From assembly GCA_036406475.1 (NCBI GenBank), contig DASXBA010000021.1, forward strand, positions 1 to 17,642: a stretch of DNA of 17,642 nt. Reading direction: 5' to 3'. The notes below the pieces were generated by a model, which was not told where the DNA came from, did not search any database, and saw only the letters and a program-made list of their open reading frames with translations. This DNA is from DASXBA01 sp036406475. Lineage in GTDB: Bacteria > Actinomycetota > Thermoleophilia > Solirubrobacterales > Thermoleophilaceae. Shown piece after piece: positions 1 through 8,309 of the stretch. Within the stretch, counting starts at the first letter, position 1. Each line of letters begins with the position of its first letter. The translations under genes were made by a program, and so were the position numbers.

Positions 1-42
1 GTTGACCATTTAGTCGGTTCATAGCCCACATAAATGGTCAAC
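1..42. repeat. Palindromic element at window edge (12-bp arms)
   Basis: The arms GTTGACCATTTA (1-12) and TAAATGGTCAAC (31-42) are perfect inverted repeats around an 18-base loop. The left arm may extend beyond the window. It lies 15 bases downstream of the methyltransferase stop codon, where a hairpin could terminate or protect the transcript, but no U-tract is seen. The arm core GTTGACCATTT recurs in the palindrome at 13210-13255, also just after a stop codon, so this may be a dispersed element family. Function is inferred only. Confidence 0.6.
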
Positions 43-57
43 CGTCGCCGCTTTCAC

Positions 58-648
58 CTAGCGCCGTTCGAGGCATAGCGTGATTCCGTGCCGCATGCTG
101 GGCGGCAGTGTTCGGCCAACCACGCCGTAGAGCCTGCCAAAAGCGGCGGGCGGGCGGAAGTAGTTCTCCACCTCGACCGAGAGCGGCTCCCAGCCGGCGC
201 TGTGAGCCAGCGCCACCAGCTCGGGCGCCGTGTACTCGTGGAAGTGGCCGGGGTTGGCCGCCGAGTCGCGGATCGGCTCGAACGGGCTGCGGCCGGCAAG
301 CATCCGCAGGCGTTTGTGGAGCGCCACGGCGTTCACGGTCTGGAGCACGAGAGCGCCTCCCGGACGGACGCCGCCGGCCAGGCCGGCCAGGACCCGCCCC
401 GGCGGCGCGTGCAGGTGCTCGATCACCTCGCACATGACGGCGAGGTCGTGCTCTCCGAGCGAGGAGCCGTCGTCCAGCTCGTTCAGGTCCATCTCCAGGT
501 GGCGCTCGCCCTCGCGCGGTGGAAAGCGCACGTTCTCGAAGCCGAGCGTGTCGACCCGCGCGTCCGGCAGCGAGCTGCGCAGGAGCTCTGCCTCGAACAC
601 GGCGCCGACGTCGAGGATCCGCGAGCCGCGGTCGAGCAGACCGGCCAC
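58..648 (-). CDS. Class I SAM-dependent methyltransferase (start uncertain, probably further upstream)
   Basis: This looks like a Rossmann-fold methyltransferase. The SAM-binding motif I is RILDVGA (residues 10-16 from the GTG at 648). An acidic loop follows, then MCEVIEHLHAPP, typical of Methyltransf_11/23 proteins, and a RPGGALVLQT post-motif strand. The substrate is unknown. The GTG at 648 is the only ATG/GTG/TTG start in frame. However, the same frame stays open upstream and encodes plausible family N-terminal sequence (SERDVIEHFAGW, then RAYIAYHARRYAFLLRRV) back to about position 757, next to the atpC stop. The real start may therefore be a non-canonical codon, for example the CTG at 771-769 that overlaps the atpC TGA. 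It is probably co-transcribed with the ATP synthase operon, with no obvious functional link to it. The methyltransferase call is fairly sure; the start is not. Confidence 0.8.
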   Translation of the reverse strand: MAGLLDRGSRILDVGAVFEAELLRSSLPDARVDTLGFENVRFPPREGERHLEMDLNELDDGSSLGEHDLAVMCEVIEHLHAPPGRVLAGLAGGVRPGGALVLQTVNAVALHKRLRMLAGRSPFEPIRDSAANPGHFHEYTAPELVALAHSAGWEPLSVEVENYFRPPAAFGRLYGVVGRTLPPSMRHGITLCLERR

Positions 649-767
649 CCGCCTGAGCAGGAAGGCATAACGACGGGCGTGGTAGGCGATGTACGCCCGG
701 TCGCCGGCCTCGAAGCGCCAGCCGGCGAAGTGCTCGATTACGTCGCGTTCGCTCGGGAGCGCGGCGC

Positions 768-1181
768 TCAGGAGTCCTTGCCCGCGGCCAGGAACGCCTT
801 GTAGCGCTTGACCTCGCGCTCGGCGCGGGAGCGCTCCTCCGAGTCCTCGTCGGCGCGCTCCACGGCGTCCTCCGCCTCCTTGAGCTTCGACTCGAACGCG
901 GAGCGGTCGATCTCGTCGGGCGGGATCGCCTCCTCCACCAGGACGAGCGCCGAGTTGTCGACCACCTGGAGGTAGCCCTCGCCCTGGGCGAAGCTCACGA
1001 CGTCCGAGTCCGACTTGTACAGCCGCAGCTCGGTGGGCTCGAGGATGCCCATCAGCGGCGCGTGGTTGGCGAGCACGCCGATCGACCCGGTGGTGGTCCG
1101 CGACGAGAGCATCTCGATCTCGTCGTCGAACACTTTCCCCTCCGGGGTCAGCACTTCGACTTGGAACTTGTTCTTGGCCAT
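768..1181 (-). CDS. atpC: F1Fo ATP synthase epsilon subunit
   Basis: A 137-residue epsilon subunit, part of the central stalk, which couples gamma rotation to catalysis and can inhibit ATP hydrolysis. The N-terminal beta-sandwich is clear: FQVEVLTPEGKVF, then GSIGVLANHAPLMGIL, and FAQGEGYLQVVDN. A charged helical C-terminal part (about 85-137) follows, rich in Glu, Asp and Arg. The ATG at 1181 fits the family's usual N-terminus. No Shine-Dalgarno sequence precedes it. The bases immediately upstream are four copies of a 7-base repeat that also form one arm of a long hairpin, so translation of this last atp gene may be controlled by that structure. Last ATP synthase gene of the operon; normal length. 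Confidence 0.97.
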   Translation of the reverse strand: MAKNKFQVEVLTPEGKVFDDEIEMLSSRTTTGSIGVLANHAPLMGILEPTELRLYKSDSDVVSFAQGEGYLQVVDNSALVLVEEAIPPDEIDRSAFESKLKEAEDAVERADEDSEERSRAEREVKRYKAFLAAGKDS

Positions 1182-1251
1182 GTCGCTAGTCGCTAGTCGC
1201 TAGTCGCTAGGAACTGCGTGCGGGCCGAAGCCCTAGCGACTAGCGACTAGC
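1182..1251 (-). repeat. Heptamer tandem repeat and long hairpin between atpD and atpC
   Basis: Read on the plus strand, 1182-1209 is four perfect copies of GTCGCTA (sense strand TAGCGAC), ending directly against the atpC ATG. Inverted copies at 1233-1251 make a perfect 19-bp stem with 1192-1210 around a 22-base loop. Inside the loop region, 1222-1233 reads GGGCTTCGGCCC in sense, a small hairpin with a UUCG tetraloop. TAG falls in every reading frame across three copies, so the repeat stops translation in all frames. It occupies the ribosome-entry site of atpC. A regulatory role is inference. Confidence 0.85.
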
Positions 1252-2765
1252 TACTCGTCCGAGCTCTCCTCCTCGTCGGACCCCTCATCCTCGTCCTCGT
1301 CAGCCTCGCCCCCGCGGGCCGACTCGATCACGTCGTCGATCGTTCCCTTGAGCAGGAAGGCCCGCTCCGGGATGTCATCGTGCTTGCCGTCGATGATCTC
1401 CTTGAAGGAGCGCACCGTGTCCTCGACCGACACGTAGACGCCCGGCGTGCCGGTGAACTCCTCGGCGACGAAGAACGGCTGCGACAGGAAGCGCTCGATC
1501 TTGCGCGCCCGCTGCACGGTCAGCTTGTCCTCGTCCGAGAGCTCGTCGATTCCGAGGATGGCGATGATGTCCTGGAGCTCCTTGTAGCGCTGGAGGATCT
1601 CTCGGACCTGGTTCGCCACCTCGAAGTGCTCCTCGCCGACGATGTCGGGCTTCAAAATGGTTGAAGTCGAGTCGAGCGGGTCGACCGCCGGGTAGATCCC
1701 CTTCTCCGCGATCGAGCGCGACAGCGTGGTGGTCGCGTTGAGGTGCGCGAACACCGACGCGGGCGCCGGGTCGGTGAGGTCGTCGGCCGGCACGTAGATC
1801 GCCTGGATCGACGTGACGGAGCCCTGGCGGGTCGAGGTGATCCGCTCCTGGAGCTGGCCCATCTCCGTCTCGAGCGTCGGCTGGTAGCCCACCTGCGAGG
1901 GCATGCGGCCGAGCAGCGCCGACACCTCGGAGCCCGCCTGCACGAAGCGGAAGATGTTGTCGATGAAGAGCAGCACGTCCTGGCCGCCCTGCTCGCGGAA
2001 GTACTCCGCCATCGTCAGGCCGGACAGGGCCACGCGCATGCGCGCACCGGGCGGCTCGTTCATCTGGCCGAAGACGAGCATCGTCTTTTCGAGGACGCCC
2101 GACTCCTTCATCTCGAGCCAGAGGTCGTTGCCCTCGCGCGAGCGCTCGCCCACTCCGCAGAAGGCGGAGAGGCCGCCGTGCTCCTGGGCGATGTTGTGGA
2201 TCAGCTCCTGGATGAGGACGGTCTTGCCCACGCCGGCGCCGCCGAACAGGCCGACCTTGCCTCCCTTGGCGTAGGGCGCGAGCAGATCCACGACCTTGAT
2301 CCCGGTCTCGAAGATCTCGCGGGTCGGGGTGAGGTCCTCGACGCTCGGGGCGTCGCGGTGGATCGGCCAGCGGTCCTCGACATCGACGTCGCCCTCCTCG
2401 TCGATCGGGTCGCCAAGCAGGTTGAAGATGCGGCCGAGGGTGGCGTCGCCCACGGGGACCGTGATCGGGCCGCCGGTGTCGCGCACCTCCATGCCGCGCG
2501 CCAGGCCGTCGGTGGAGTCCATGGCGACCGCGCGCACGCGCTCGTCGCCCAGATGCTGCTGGACCTCGCAGATCAGGTGCTGGTTCTCGCCGTCGTCGCC
2601 CTCCGCCTCGATCTCGATCTCGAGAGCGTTGTAGATCTCTGGAAGCTCGTCCGGGAAGACGACCTCGAGCACGACGCCCTGGACCTCCTCGACGGTCCCG
2701 ACGTTGCCGTTGCCGTCCTGCTTCTCCTCCTGCTGCTCGTTCTTCTCTTCGGTGCCAGCTTCCAT
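1251..2765 (-). CDS. atpD: F1Fo ATP synthase beta subunit (catalytic)
   Basis: The catalytic head subunit that makes ATP from ADP and phosphate. Walker A GGAGVGKT is at residues 175-182, catalytic-Glu region GERSREGND at 206-214, Walker B VLLFIDN at 264-270, the signature ALLGRMPSQVGYQPTL at 283-298, and the DELSDED hinge (DELSEED-type) at 407-413. All key residues are intact. At 504 residues it is longer than the usual 460-480. The extra length is a charged N-terminal stretch (about 1-22, Glu/Gln/Asn-rich) and an acidic tail (487-504, almost only Asp, Glu, Ser, Gly). The ATG at 2765 is supported by AAAAGGGA at 2771-2778 with five bases of spacing. It starts 13 bases after the atpG stop. Its TAG stop abuts the heptamer hairpin. 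Confidence 0.98.
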   Translation of the reverse strand: MEAGTEEKNEQQEEKQDGNGNVGTVEEVQGVVLEVVFPDELPEIYNALEIEIEAEGDDGENQHLICEVQQHLGDERVRAVAMDSTDGLARGMEVRDTGGPITVPVGDATLGRIFNLLGDPIDEEGDVDVEDRWPIHRDAPSVEDLTPTREIFETGIKVVDLLAPYAKGGKVGLFGGAGVGKTVLIQELIHNIAQEHGGLSAFCGVGERSREGNDLWLEMKESGVLEKTMLVFGQMNEPPGARMRVALSGLTMAEYFREQGGQDVLLFIDNIFRFVQAGSEVSALLGRMPSQVGYQPTLETEMGQLQERITSTRQGSVTSIQAIYVPADDLTDPAPASVFAHLNATTTLSRSIAEKGIYPAVDPLDSTSTILKPDIVGEEHFEVANQVREILQRYKELQDIIAILGIDELSDEDKLTVQRARKIERFLSQPFFVAEEFTGTPGVYVSVEDTVRSFKEIIDGKHDDIPERAFLLKGTIDDVIESARGGEADEDEDEGSDEEESSDE

Positions 2766-2778
2766 CGTGATCCCTTTT

Positions 2779-3681
2779 CTATCGAAGTCCCTCGGCCCCC
2801 GCCACGACCTCCATGATCTCCTGCGTGATCTCGGCCTGGCGCTGGCGGTTGGCCTCCAGCGTCAGGTCGTCGATCAGCTCGGCGGCGTTGTCCGAGGCGC
2901 TTCGCATCGCGGACATGCGCGCGCCGTGCTCGGAAGCCGTCGACTCGAGCAGCGCCCTGTAGATAGAGATCTCCACGTAGTCCGGGACGAGCCGGGCGAG
3001 GATCTCCTCCGGGTCCGGCTCGTAGATCCAGAGCGCCCGCTTGTGCTCCTCGCTCGTCTCCTCCTCTTCCTCCTCGTCCTCGCCGAGGATGTCGGCCTGC
3101 TGCAGCGGCAGGAGGGTCTCGTGCCGCACCTCCTGGGTCATGGCGGAGACGTAGCCGTTGTAGAGGATCTCGACGCGATCGACCTTCTCGTCGATGTAGG
3201 CCGAAGTGAGGCCGTCGGCGATGGCGCGGGCGTCGGAGAAGGCCGGCCGGTCGGTGAAGCCGGCCCAGCTGTCGGCGAGCTCGAGGTTGCGAAAGCGAAG
3301 CGAGGACTCGCCGCGGCGGCCGGACGCGAACCAGACGACGTCGGTGCCCTCCGAGCGCAGCTCGCCCGCACGCCGGTTCCCGGCGCGGATGATCTGCGAG
3401 TTGAACGGACCGGCCAGGCCGCGGTCGCCGGTCACGAGCAGCAGGCCGACCTTGGAGATGTTCTCCCGCTCCTGGAGGATCGGCAGGCTGGGAATGTTCT
3501 CCGCCGCCTCGGCGGCCCGCCGGGTCATCTTCCGGAGGGCGTCGGCGTAGGGCCGCAGCGCCTCGATCCGCTGCTCGGCCCGCCGCAGCCGTGCGGCGGC
3601 GACCATCTCCATCGCGCGCGTGATCTTGCGGATGTTCTTCACGCTGCCGATGCGGCTGCGGATGTCCTTTAGTGAGGCCAA
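2779..3681 (-). CDS. atpG: F1Fo ATP synthase gamma subunit
   Basis: The rotating central shaft inside the alpha-beta hexamer. The N-terminal helix is typical: LKDIRSRIGSVKNIRKIT, then AMEMVAAARLRRAE. The C-terminal helix has the family pattern RMSAMRSASDNAAELI, followed by LTLEANRQRQAEITQEI (about 255-290). The start is a TTG at 3681-3679; the resulting MASLKDI matches the family N-terminus, and no better start exists. There is no Shine-Dalgarno sequence: the preceding bases are the heptamer repeat shared with atpC. An acidic insert at about 198-212 (EDEEEEEETSEE) lies in a surface region where many homologues are shorter. Total 300 residues, slightly longer than typical. Confidence 0.97.
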   Translation of the reverse strand: MASLKDIRSRIGSVKNIRKITRAMEMVAAARLRRAEQRIEALRPYADALRKMTRRAAEAAENIPSLPILQERENISKVGLLLVTGDRGLAGPFNSQIIRAGNRRAGELRSEGTDVVWFASGRRGESSLRFRNLELADSWAGFTDRPAFSDARAIADGLTSAYIDEKVDRVEILYNGYVSAMTQEVRHETLLPLQQADILGEDEEEEEETSEEHKRALWIYEPDPEEILARLVPDYVEISIYRALLESTASEHGARMSAMRSASDNAAELIDDLTLEANRQRQAEITQEIMEVVAGAEGLR

Positions 3682-3699
3682 GTCGCTGGTCGCTAGTCG

Positions 3700-3702
<3 letters not shown>
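3682..3702 (-). repeat. Heptamer tandem repeat at the atpA-atpG junction
   Basis: The plus strand reads GTCGCTG, GTCGCTA, GTCGCTA (sense TAGCGAC, TAGCGAC, CAGCGAC), directly against the TTG start of atpG. The first TAG in the sense direction is the atpA stop codon. It is the same unit, in the same phase relative to the start codon, as the repeat in front of atpC at 1182. No inverted partner was found here, so no hairpin is expected. It replaces the usual ribosome-binding site. Confidence 0.8.
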
Positions 3703-5418
<1,716 letters not shown>

Positions 5419-5431
5419 TTGATCGATCTCC

Positions 5432-5965
5432 TTACGCGGCCTTGGCCACTTGCTTCCGTAGCTGTTCCAACCTGTTCCTCACGCTGGCGTCCAGGACCAT
5501 GTTCCCCACCCGGACCACCAGGCCCCCGAGAACCTCGGGGTCCACGTTCGAGGAGAGCTCGACCTTACGGCCGGTCTGCTCCTGGATGCGATTGCCGATG
5601 TCCTTGACGAGCGAGTCGTCCAGCTCGACCGCCGCCGTTACCGAGACCGGCAGGAGCTGCTGGTCCTCCGCCCAGAGCGCGTCGAACTGCTTCCGGATCC
5701 GCGGCAGCAGCGGCATCCGGTGGCGCTCGGCGAGCAGCTCGAGGAAGTTCACGGTTCGCTCGTCGGCGCCGGAGACGACCTTAGCGACGCCTTCCTTCTT
5801 CTCGTCCGAGCCGAAGTAGGGCGAGAAGAAGAAAAGCCGCAGCTCGCGGTCCTCCTGGAGCGCCTCGTCGACCTCCCCGAGCTCGTCGTGGATGCGGTCG
5901 ACCACGTCGTTGTCCTTGGCGGCCTCGAACAGGGCGCGCGCATAGACCTCGGCGATCTCTTCCAT
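5432..5965 (-). CDS. atpH: F1Fo ATP synthase delta subunit
   Basis: A peripheral-stalk subunit joining the b subunit to the top of the alpha-beta head. It has 177 residues, the normal length. The N-terminal helical domain starts EIAEVYARALFEAAKD. The C-terminal part carries the family signature VDPEVLGGLVVRVGNMVLD (about 141-159), then SVRNRLEQLRKQV. The ATG at 5965 follows the atpF stop codon with no base between them, so translation is probably coupled. The stretch ELRLFFFSPYFGSDEKKEGV resembles the usual region after the first helices. Confidence 0.96.
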   Translation of the reverse strand: MEEIAEVYARALFEAAKDNDVVDRIHDELGEVDEALQEDRELRLFFFSPYFGSDEKKEGVAKVVSGADERTVNFLELLAERHRMPLLPRIRKQFDALWAEDQQLLPVSVTAAVELDDSLVKDIGNRIQEQTGRKVELSSNVDPEVLGGLVVRVGNMVLDASVRNRLEQLRKQVAKAA

Positions 5966-6511
5966 CTAGTTCTTGCCGTTCCCTTCACCCGCGAGCGCCG
6001 AGAAGTCGACCTCCTCGAGCGCCTCCTCGATCAGGCGCTTGTGGTCGTCGTCGTCCAGCGACTTGCGCGTGACCTTCTCGGTGGCGACCACCGTCAGGTT
6101 GGCCACCTCCTTGCGGATCTCGTCGAGCGCACGGCGCGTCTCGGCCTCGATGTCGCGGCGCGTGGCCTGGAGCAGCTCCTCGCGCTGCTTGACCGCGGCC
6201 TCCTTCGACTCGTCCTGGAGGGAGTCGGCGGCGCGCCGGGCGCGGACGACGATGTCCTCCGCCTGCTCACGCGCCTCCTTCAGGCGGGCGCGGTACTCCT
6301 CGAGCAGCTCGTCCGCCTCCTTCTTGGTGCGCTCGGCGTGGTCGATCGACTCCTCGATCGCCCGGCGGCGCTTGTCGAGCGCCTCGACGATCCGCGGAAA
6401 CGCGTACTTGTTCAGGAACCACACAGACAGCCCGAAGACGATCAGCGTCCAGATCATCAGCCCCGCGCTGGGGCTGACCAGGAAGCTGCCGCCGCTTGCG
6501 ACCGGGGCCAT
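5966..6511 (-). CDS. atpF: F1Fo ATP synthase b subunit
   Basis: The membrane-anchored peripheral stalk. One transmembrane helix near the N-terminus (about 17-34, MIWTLIVFGLSVWFL) is followed by KYAFPRIVEALDKRRRAIE, the typical junction. A long charged coiled coil runs to about 170 and binds the delta subunit. Length 181 residues, normal. The ATG at 6511 lies four bases after the atpE stop, with only a weak ribosome-binding site, so coupling to atpE is likely. Only one b-type gene is present, so the stalk is probably a homodimer. Confidence 0.96.
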   Translation of the reverse strand: MAPVASGGSFLVSPSAGLMIWTLIVFGLSVWFLNKYAFPRIVEALDKRRRAIEESIDHAERTKKEADELLEEYRARLKEAREQAEDIVVRARRAADSLQDESKEAAVKQREELLQATRRDIEAETRRALDEIRKEVANLTVVATEKVTRKSLDDDDHKRLIEEALEEVDFSALAGEGNGKN

Positions 6512-6515
6512 CGGC

Positions 6516-6773
6516 TTAGAGGAAGAAGGCGATCAGGGCGAAGATGAACGTGTAGAAGGCCACCGCCTCCGTGAGCGCGAAGCCGAGCCACTGGATGCTC
6601 GTGATCTCCTCGCGCATCTCGGGCTGGCGCGTGACCGACTCGATCACCTTGCCGAAGATGTAGCCGACGCCGATGCCGGCTCCGATCGAGCCGAGCCCCG
6701 CGCCGATGCCGAGCGCGACGGCCTTGAGGCCGTCGTCGGTCAGCCCGCTGGCCTGCGCAATGAGGGTGGTCAT
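6516..6773 (-). CDS. atpE: F1Fo ATP synthase c subunit (proton-binding ring)
   Basis: A membrane ring subunit of 85 residues with two hydrophobic helices joined by the polar loop RQPE (49-52). Helix 1 has the glycine-packed pattern GIGAGLGSIGAGIGVG (22-37). Helix 2 has the ion-carrying Glu69 in ALTEAVAFYTF. The residue after Glu69 is Ala, not the Ser/Thr of known sodium rings, so protons are the likely ion. A longer frame starts at 6815, but it would overlap the end of atpB. The ATG at 6773 has AAAGGAG seven bases upstream and gives the family-like N-terminus MTTLIAQASG, so it is chosen. Confidence 0.97.
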   Translation of the reverse strand: MTTLIAQASGLTDDGLKAVALGIGAGLGSIGAGIGVGYIFGKVIESVTRQPEMREEITSIQWLGFALTEAVAFYTFIFALIAFFL

Positions 6774-6780
6774 GGACGTA

Positions 6781-6787
6781 CTCCTTT
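6781..6787 (-). promoter_or_regulatory. Ribosome-binding site of atpE
   Basis: The sense strand reads AAAGGAG, seven bases before the ATG at 6773. It decides the atpE start over the longer open frame beginning at 6815. It touches the atpB stop codon (6787-6789). It is one of the best Shine-Dalgarno matches in the operon, which fits the high copy number of the c subunit. Confidence 0.8.
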
Positions 6788-7689
6788 CAGTGGCCGTGGG
6801 CGGCCGTTGCTTCACCGATGTAGATGGAAGTCAGCGTCGCGAAGATGAAGGCCTGAAGGGTCGCGACCAGCCCCACCTCGAAGAGGAAGAAGGCGAACGC
6901 GAGCGGAAGCGTCGCGACCCCGAGCAGCGAGAGCCCCAGCAGGACCGCCAGGCCGCCGCCCATGAACAGGAGCAGCAGGTGGCCGGACAGGATGTTCGCG
7001 AACAATCGGACAGAGAGCGAGATGATCCGGACGAACTGCGAGATCACCTCGATGGGGACGATCAGCGGCAGGAGTGCGCGCGGTGTCCCGCTCGGGATCC
7101 AGCTCTTGAAGTAGCCGCGAAAGCCCTTGGCGCGGATTCCCTCCACGTGGTAGGCGAACCAGACGATCAGCGTGAGCACGAGCGGGATCGACAGGTTGGC
7201 GGTGGCGGCGTAGATGGTGAACGCAGGCAGTTGGAGACCGAAGACGGTCACCTTCTCCGTCGTGTTCAACGGCAGCGGCAGGTAGCCGATGATGTTCGAG
7301 AACCAGATGAACAGGAACAGCGTGGCGATGAACGGGAACCAGCGCGCGGACCTCTGCTCGTCCATGTTCCCGCGCGTGATGTTGTTGTAGGTCAGGTCGT
7401 AGGCCACCTCGACCATGGTCTGGACCCGGTTGGGCTTGGCCTGCATTCGCCTGGCGATGTAGATCATCGCGCCGACCGTCAGCGTGCCCGCGAGGAAGAG
7501 GTAGAAGACGCCCTTGTTGATGCTCAGGTCGAGGCCGCCGATCTTGATGTTGATCCAGGGGGTGAGCTTGAACTCCTCGACCGGCTCGAACTCGTTGTTC
7601 TTCCCCTGGCTGCCGAAGATCGCATACATGACGATCATCAGCCCCACGTAGGCCCCGAGGCCGATCAGGACCATGCGCTTCTTGCTCAT
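6787..7689 (-). CDS. atpB: F1Fo ATP synthase a subunit
   Basis: The membrane stator that forms the two proton half-channels next to the c ring. It has 300 residues and about six hydrophobic segments. The essential arginine is Arg228 in SLSVRLFANILSGH. Supporting polar residues are in PIEVISQFVR (212-221) and in TLQAFIFATLTSIYI (277-291). The region GYFKSWIPSGTPRALLPLIVPIE is typical. The ATG at 7689 overlaps the TGA of the upstream atpI-like gene as ATGA, showing coupled translation. The N-terminus has an additional predicted membrane segment (about 6-25) before the conserved part. Confidence 0.97.
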   Translation of the reverse strand: MSKKRMVLIGLGAYVGLMIVMYAIFGSQGKNNEFEPVEEFKLTPWINIKIGGLDLSINKGVFYLFLAGTLTVGAMIYIARRMQAKPNRVQTMVEVAYDLTYNNITRGNMDEQRSARWFPFIATLFLFIWFSNIIGYLPLPLNTTEKVTVFGLQLPAFTIYAATANLSIPLVLTLIVWFAYHVEGIRAKGFRGYFKSWIPSGTPRALLPLIVPIEVISQFVRIISLSVRLFANILSGHLLLLFMGGGLAVLLGLSLLGVATLPLAFAFFLFEVGLVATLQAFIFATLTSIYIGEATAAHGH

Positions 7690-8042
7690 CGGCGCGACCC
7701 TGGGGCGAGCGGCCCGCTCGTCATGAGCGAGGTGAGATAGACCGTGACGAGGACCACCGACAGCAGGGCGGCGGAGAGGCCGGCATCACGGTCGCTCTTA
7801 CCGAGAACGAAGATCACCAAAGCAAAGATCCATACGCGCGCGAACATGCTGAGCGCCAGCGCCGCGGTGGCGCGGGTTGGATCGGCGGACGCGAAGGCGC
7901 GGCGCTCGACGAGCTGCTGAGCCAGCCGCTGGACCAGCCAGAGCCCGCTGACGACCCCCCAACCGAGCAGCGGCATGCCGAGCACCAGGAAAACCGGCAG
8001 CGCGATCGCGAGGACCGCGAGGTCCAGCCGGCGAATGGCCAC
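7686..8042 (-). CDS. AtpI-like small membrane protein at the head of the atp operon
   Basis: A protein of about 118 residues with roughly four hydrophobic segments: near AVLAIALPVFLVLGM, LLGWGVVSGLWLV, ALSMFARVWIFALVIFVLG and LLSVVLVTVYLTSLMT. A small hydrophobic protein in front of atpB is normally AtpI, which helps assemble the c ring. Sequence recognition is weak, so the name rests mostly on position, size and topology. The GTG at 8042 is preferred because AGAGGTGAG lies just upstream. A TTG at 8072 preceded by GAAGGG would add ten residues and remains possible. Its stop overlaps the atpB start (ATGA). It is the first gene of the operon. Confidence 0.75.
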   Translation of the reverse strand: MAIRRLDLAVLAIALPVFLVLGMPLLGWGVVSGLWLVQRLAQQLVERRAFASADPTRATAALALSMFARVWIFALVIFVLGKSDRDAGLSAALLSVVLVTVYLTSLMTSGPLAPGSRR

Positions 8043-8309
8043 CTCACCTCTACCTAACGCGTGCGAAGACAAGGGCGGGCCCTTCGGCGTTCCCTGCGTA
8101 GAGGCCGGGTCTCGCGGTCGCCGCGCCAGAGGGAGCGGTGTCCGGTCTTGGCGTGAGGCCGGCCCCCGCAGGCGAAGGGCGGGGCTGATCGGTCATGCTG
8201 GCTGTACTCGTTCTGCATGCGGGATGCGGCACCGGAGGCAGGTTCCCAGGCGGCACCTGCGTCGTCCCCCCGCCGCGCAGGAACCTTATCCGAGCAGGGG
8301 ACCCGGCGA
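8043..8309. other. Leader and promoter region of the atp operon
   Basis: This 267-base stretch separates the atpI-like gene from the GGDEF gene that ends upstream on the same strand, so the atp promoter should lie here. I see no convincing -35/-10 pair. A weak -10-like TAAGGT is present in sense at 8288-8283. A 48-codon open frame (8196 to 8050, minus) ends seven bases before the preferred atpI start. Its composition is not clearly coding. No other feature was recognised. Confidence 0.4.

Noticed and set aside
1182..1251. CRISPR-like array
   Set aside because: The units are 7 bases with no spacers, so it is a simple tandem repeat with inverted copies.
6774..6815. Longer atpE start adding 14 residues
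   Set aside because: The added peptide is not family-like and overlaps atpB; the internal ATG has a strong ribosome-binding site.
8050..8256. Small proline-rich ORF upstream of the atpI-like gene as a coding sequence
   Set aside because: No good ribosome-binding site, lower third-position GC than true genes, no membrane segments as AtpZ would have; listed only as a possible leader frame.
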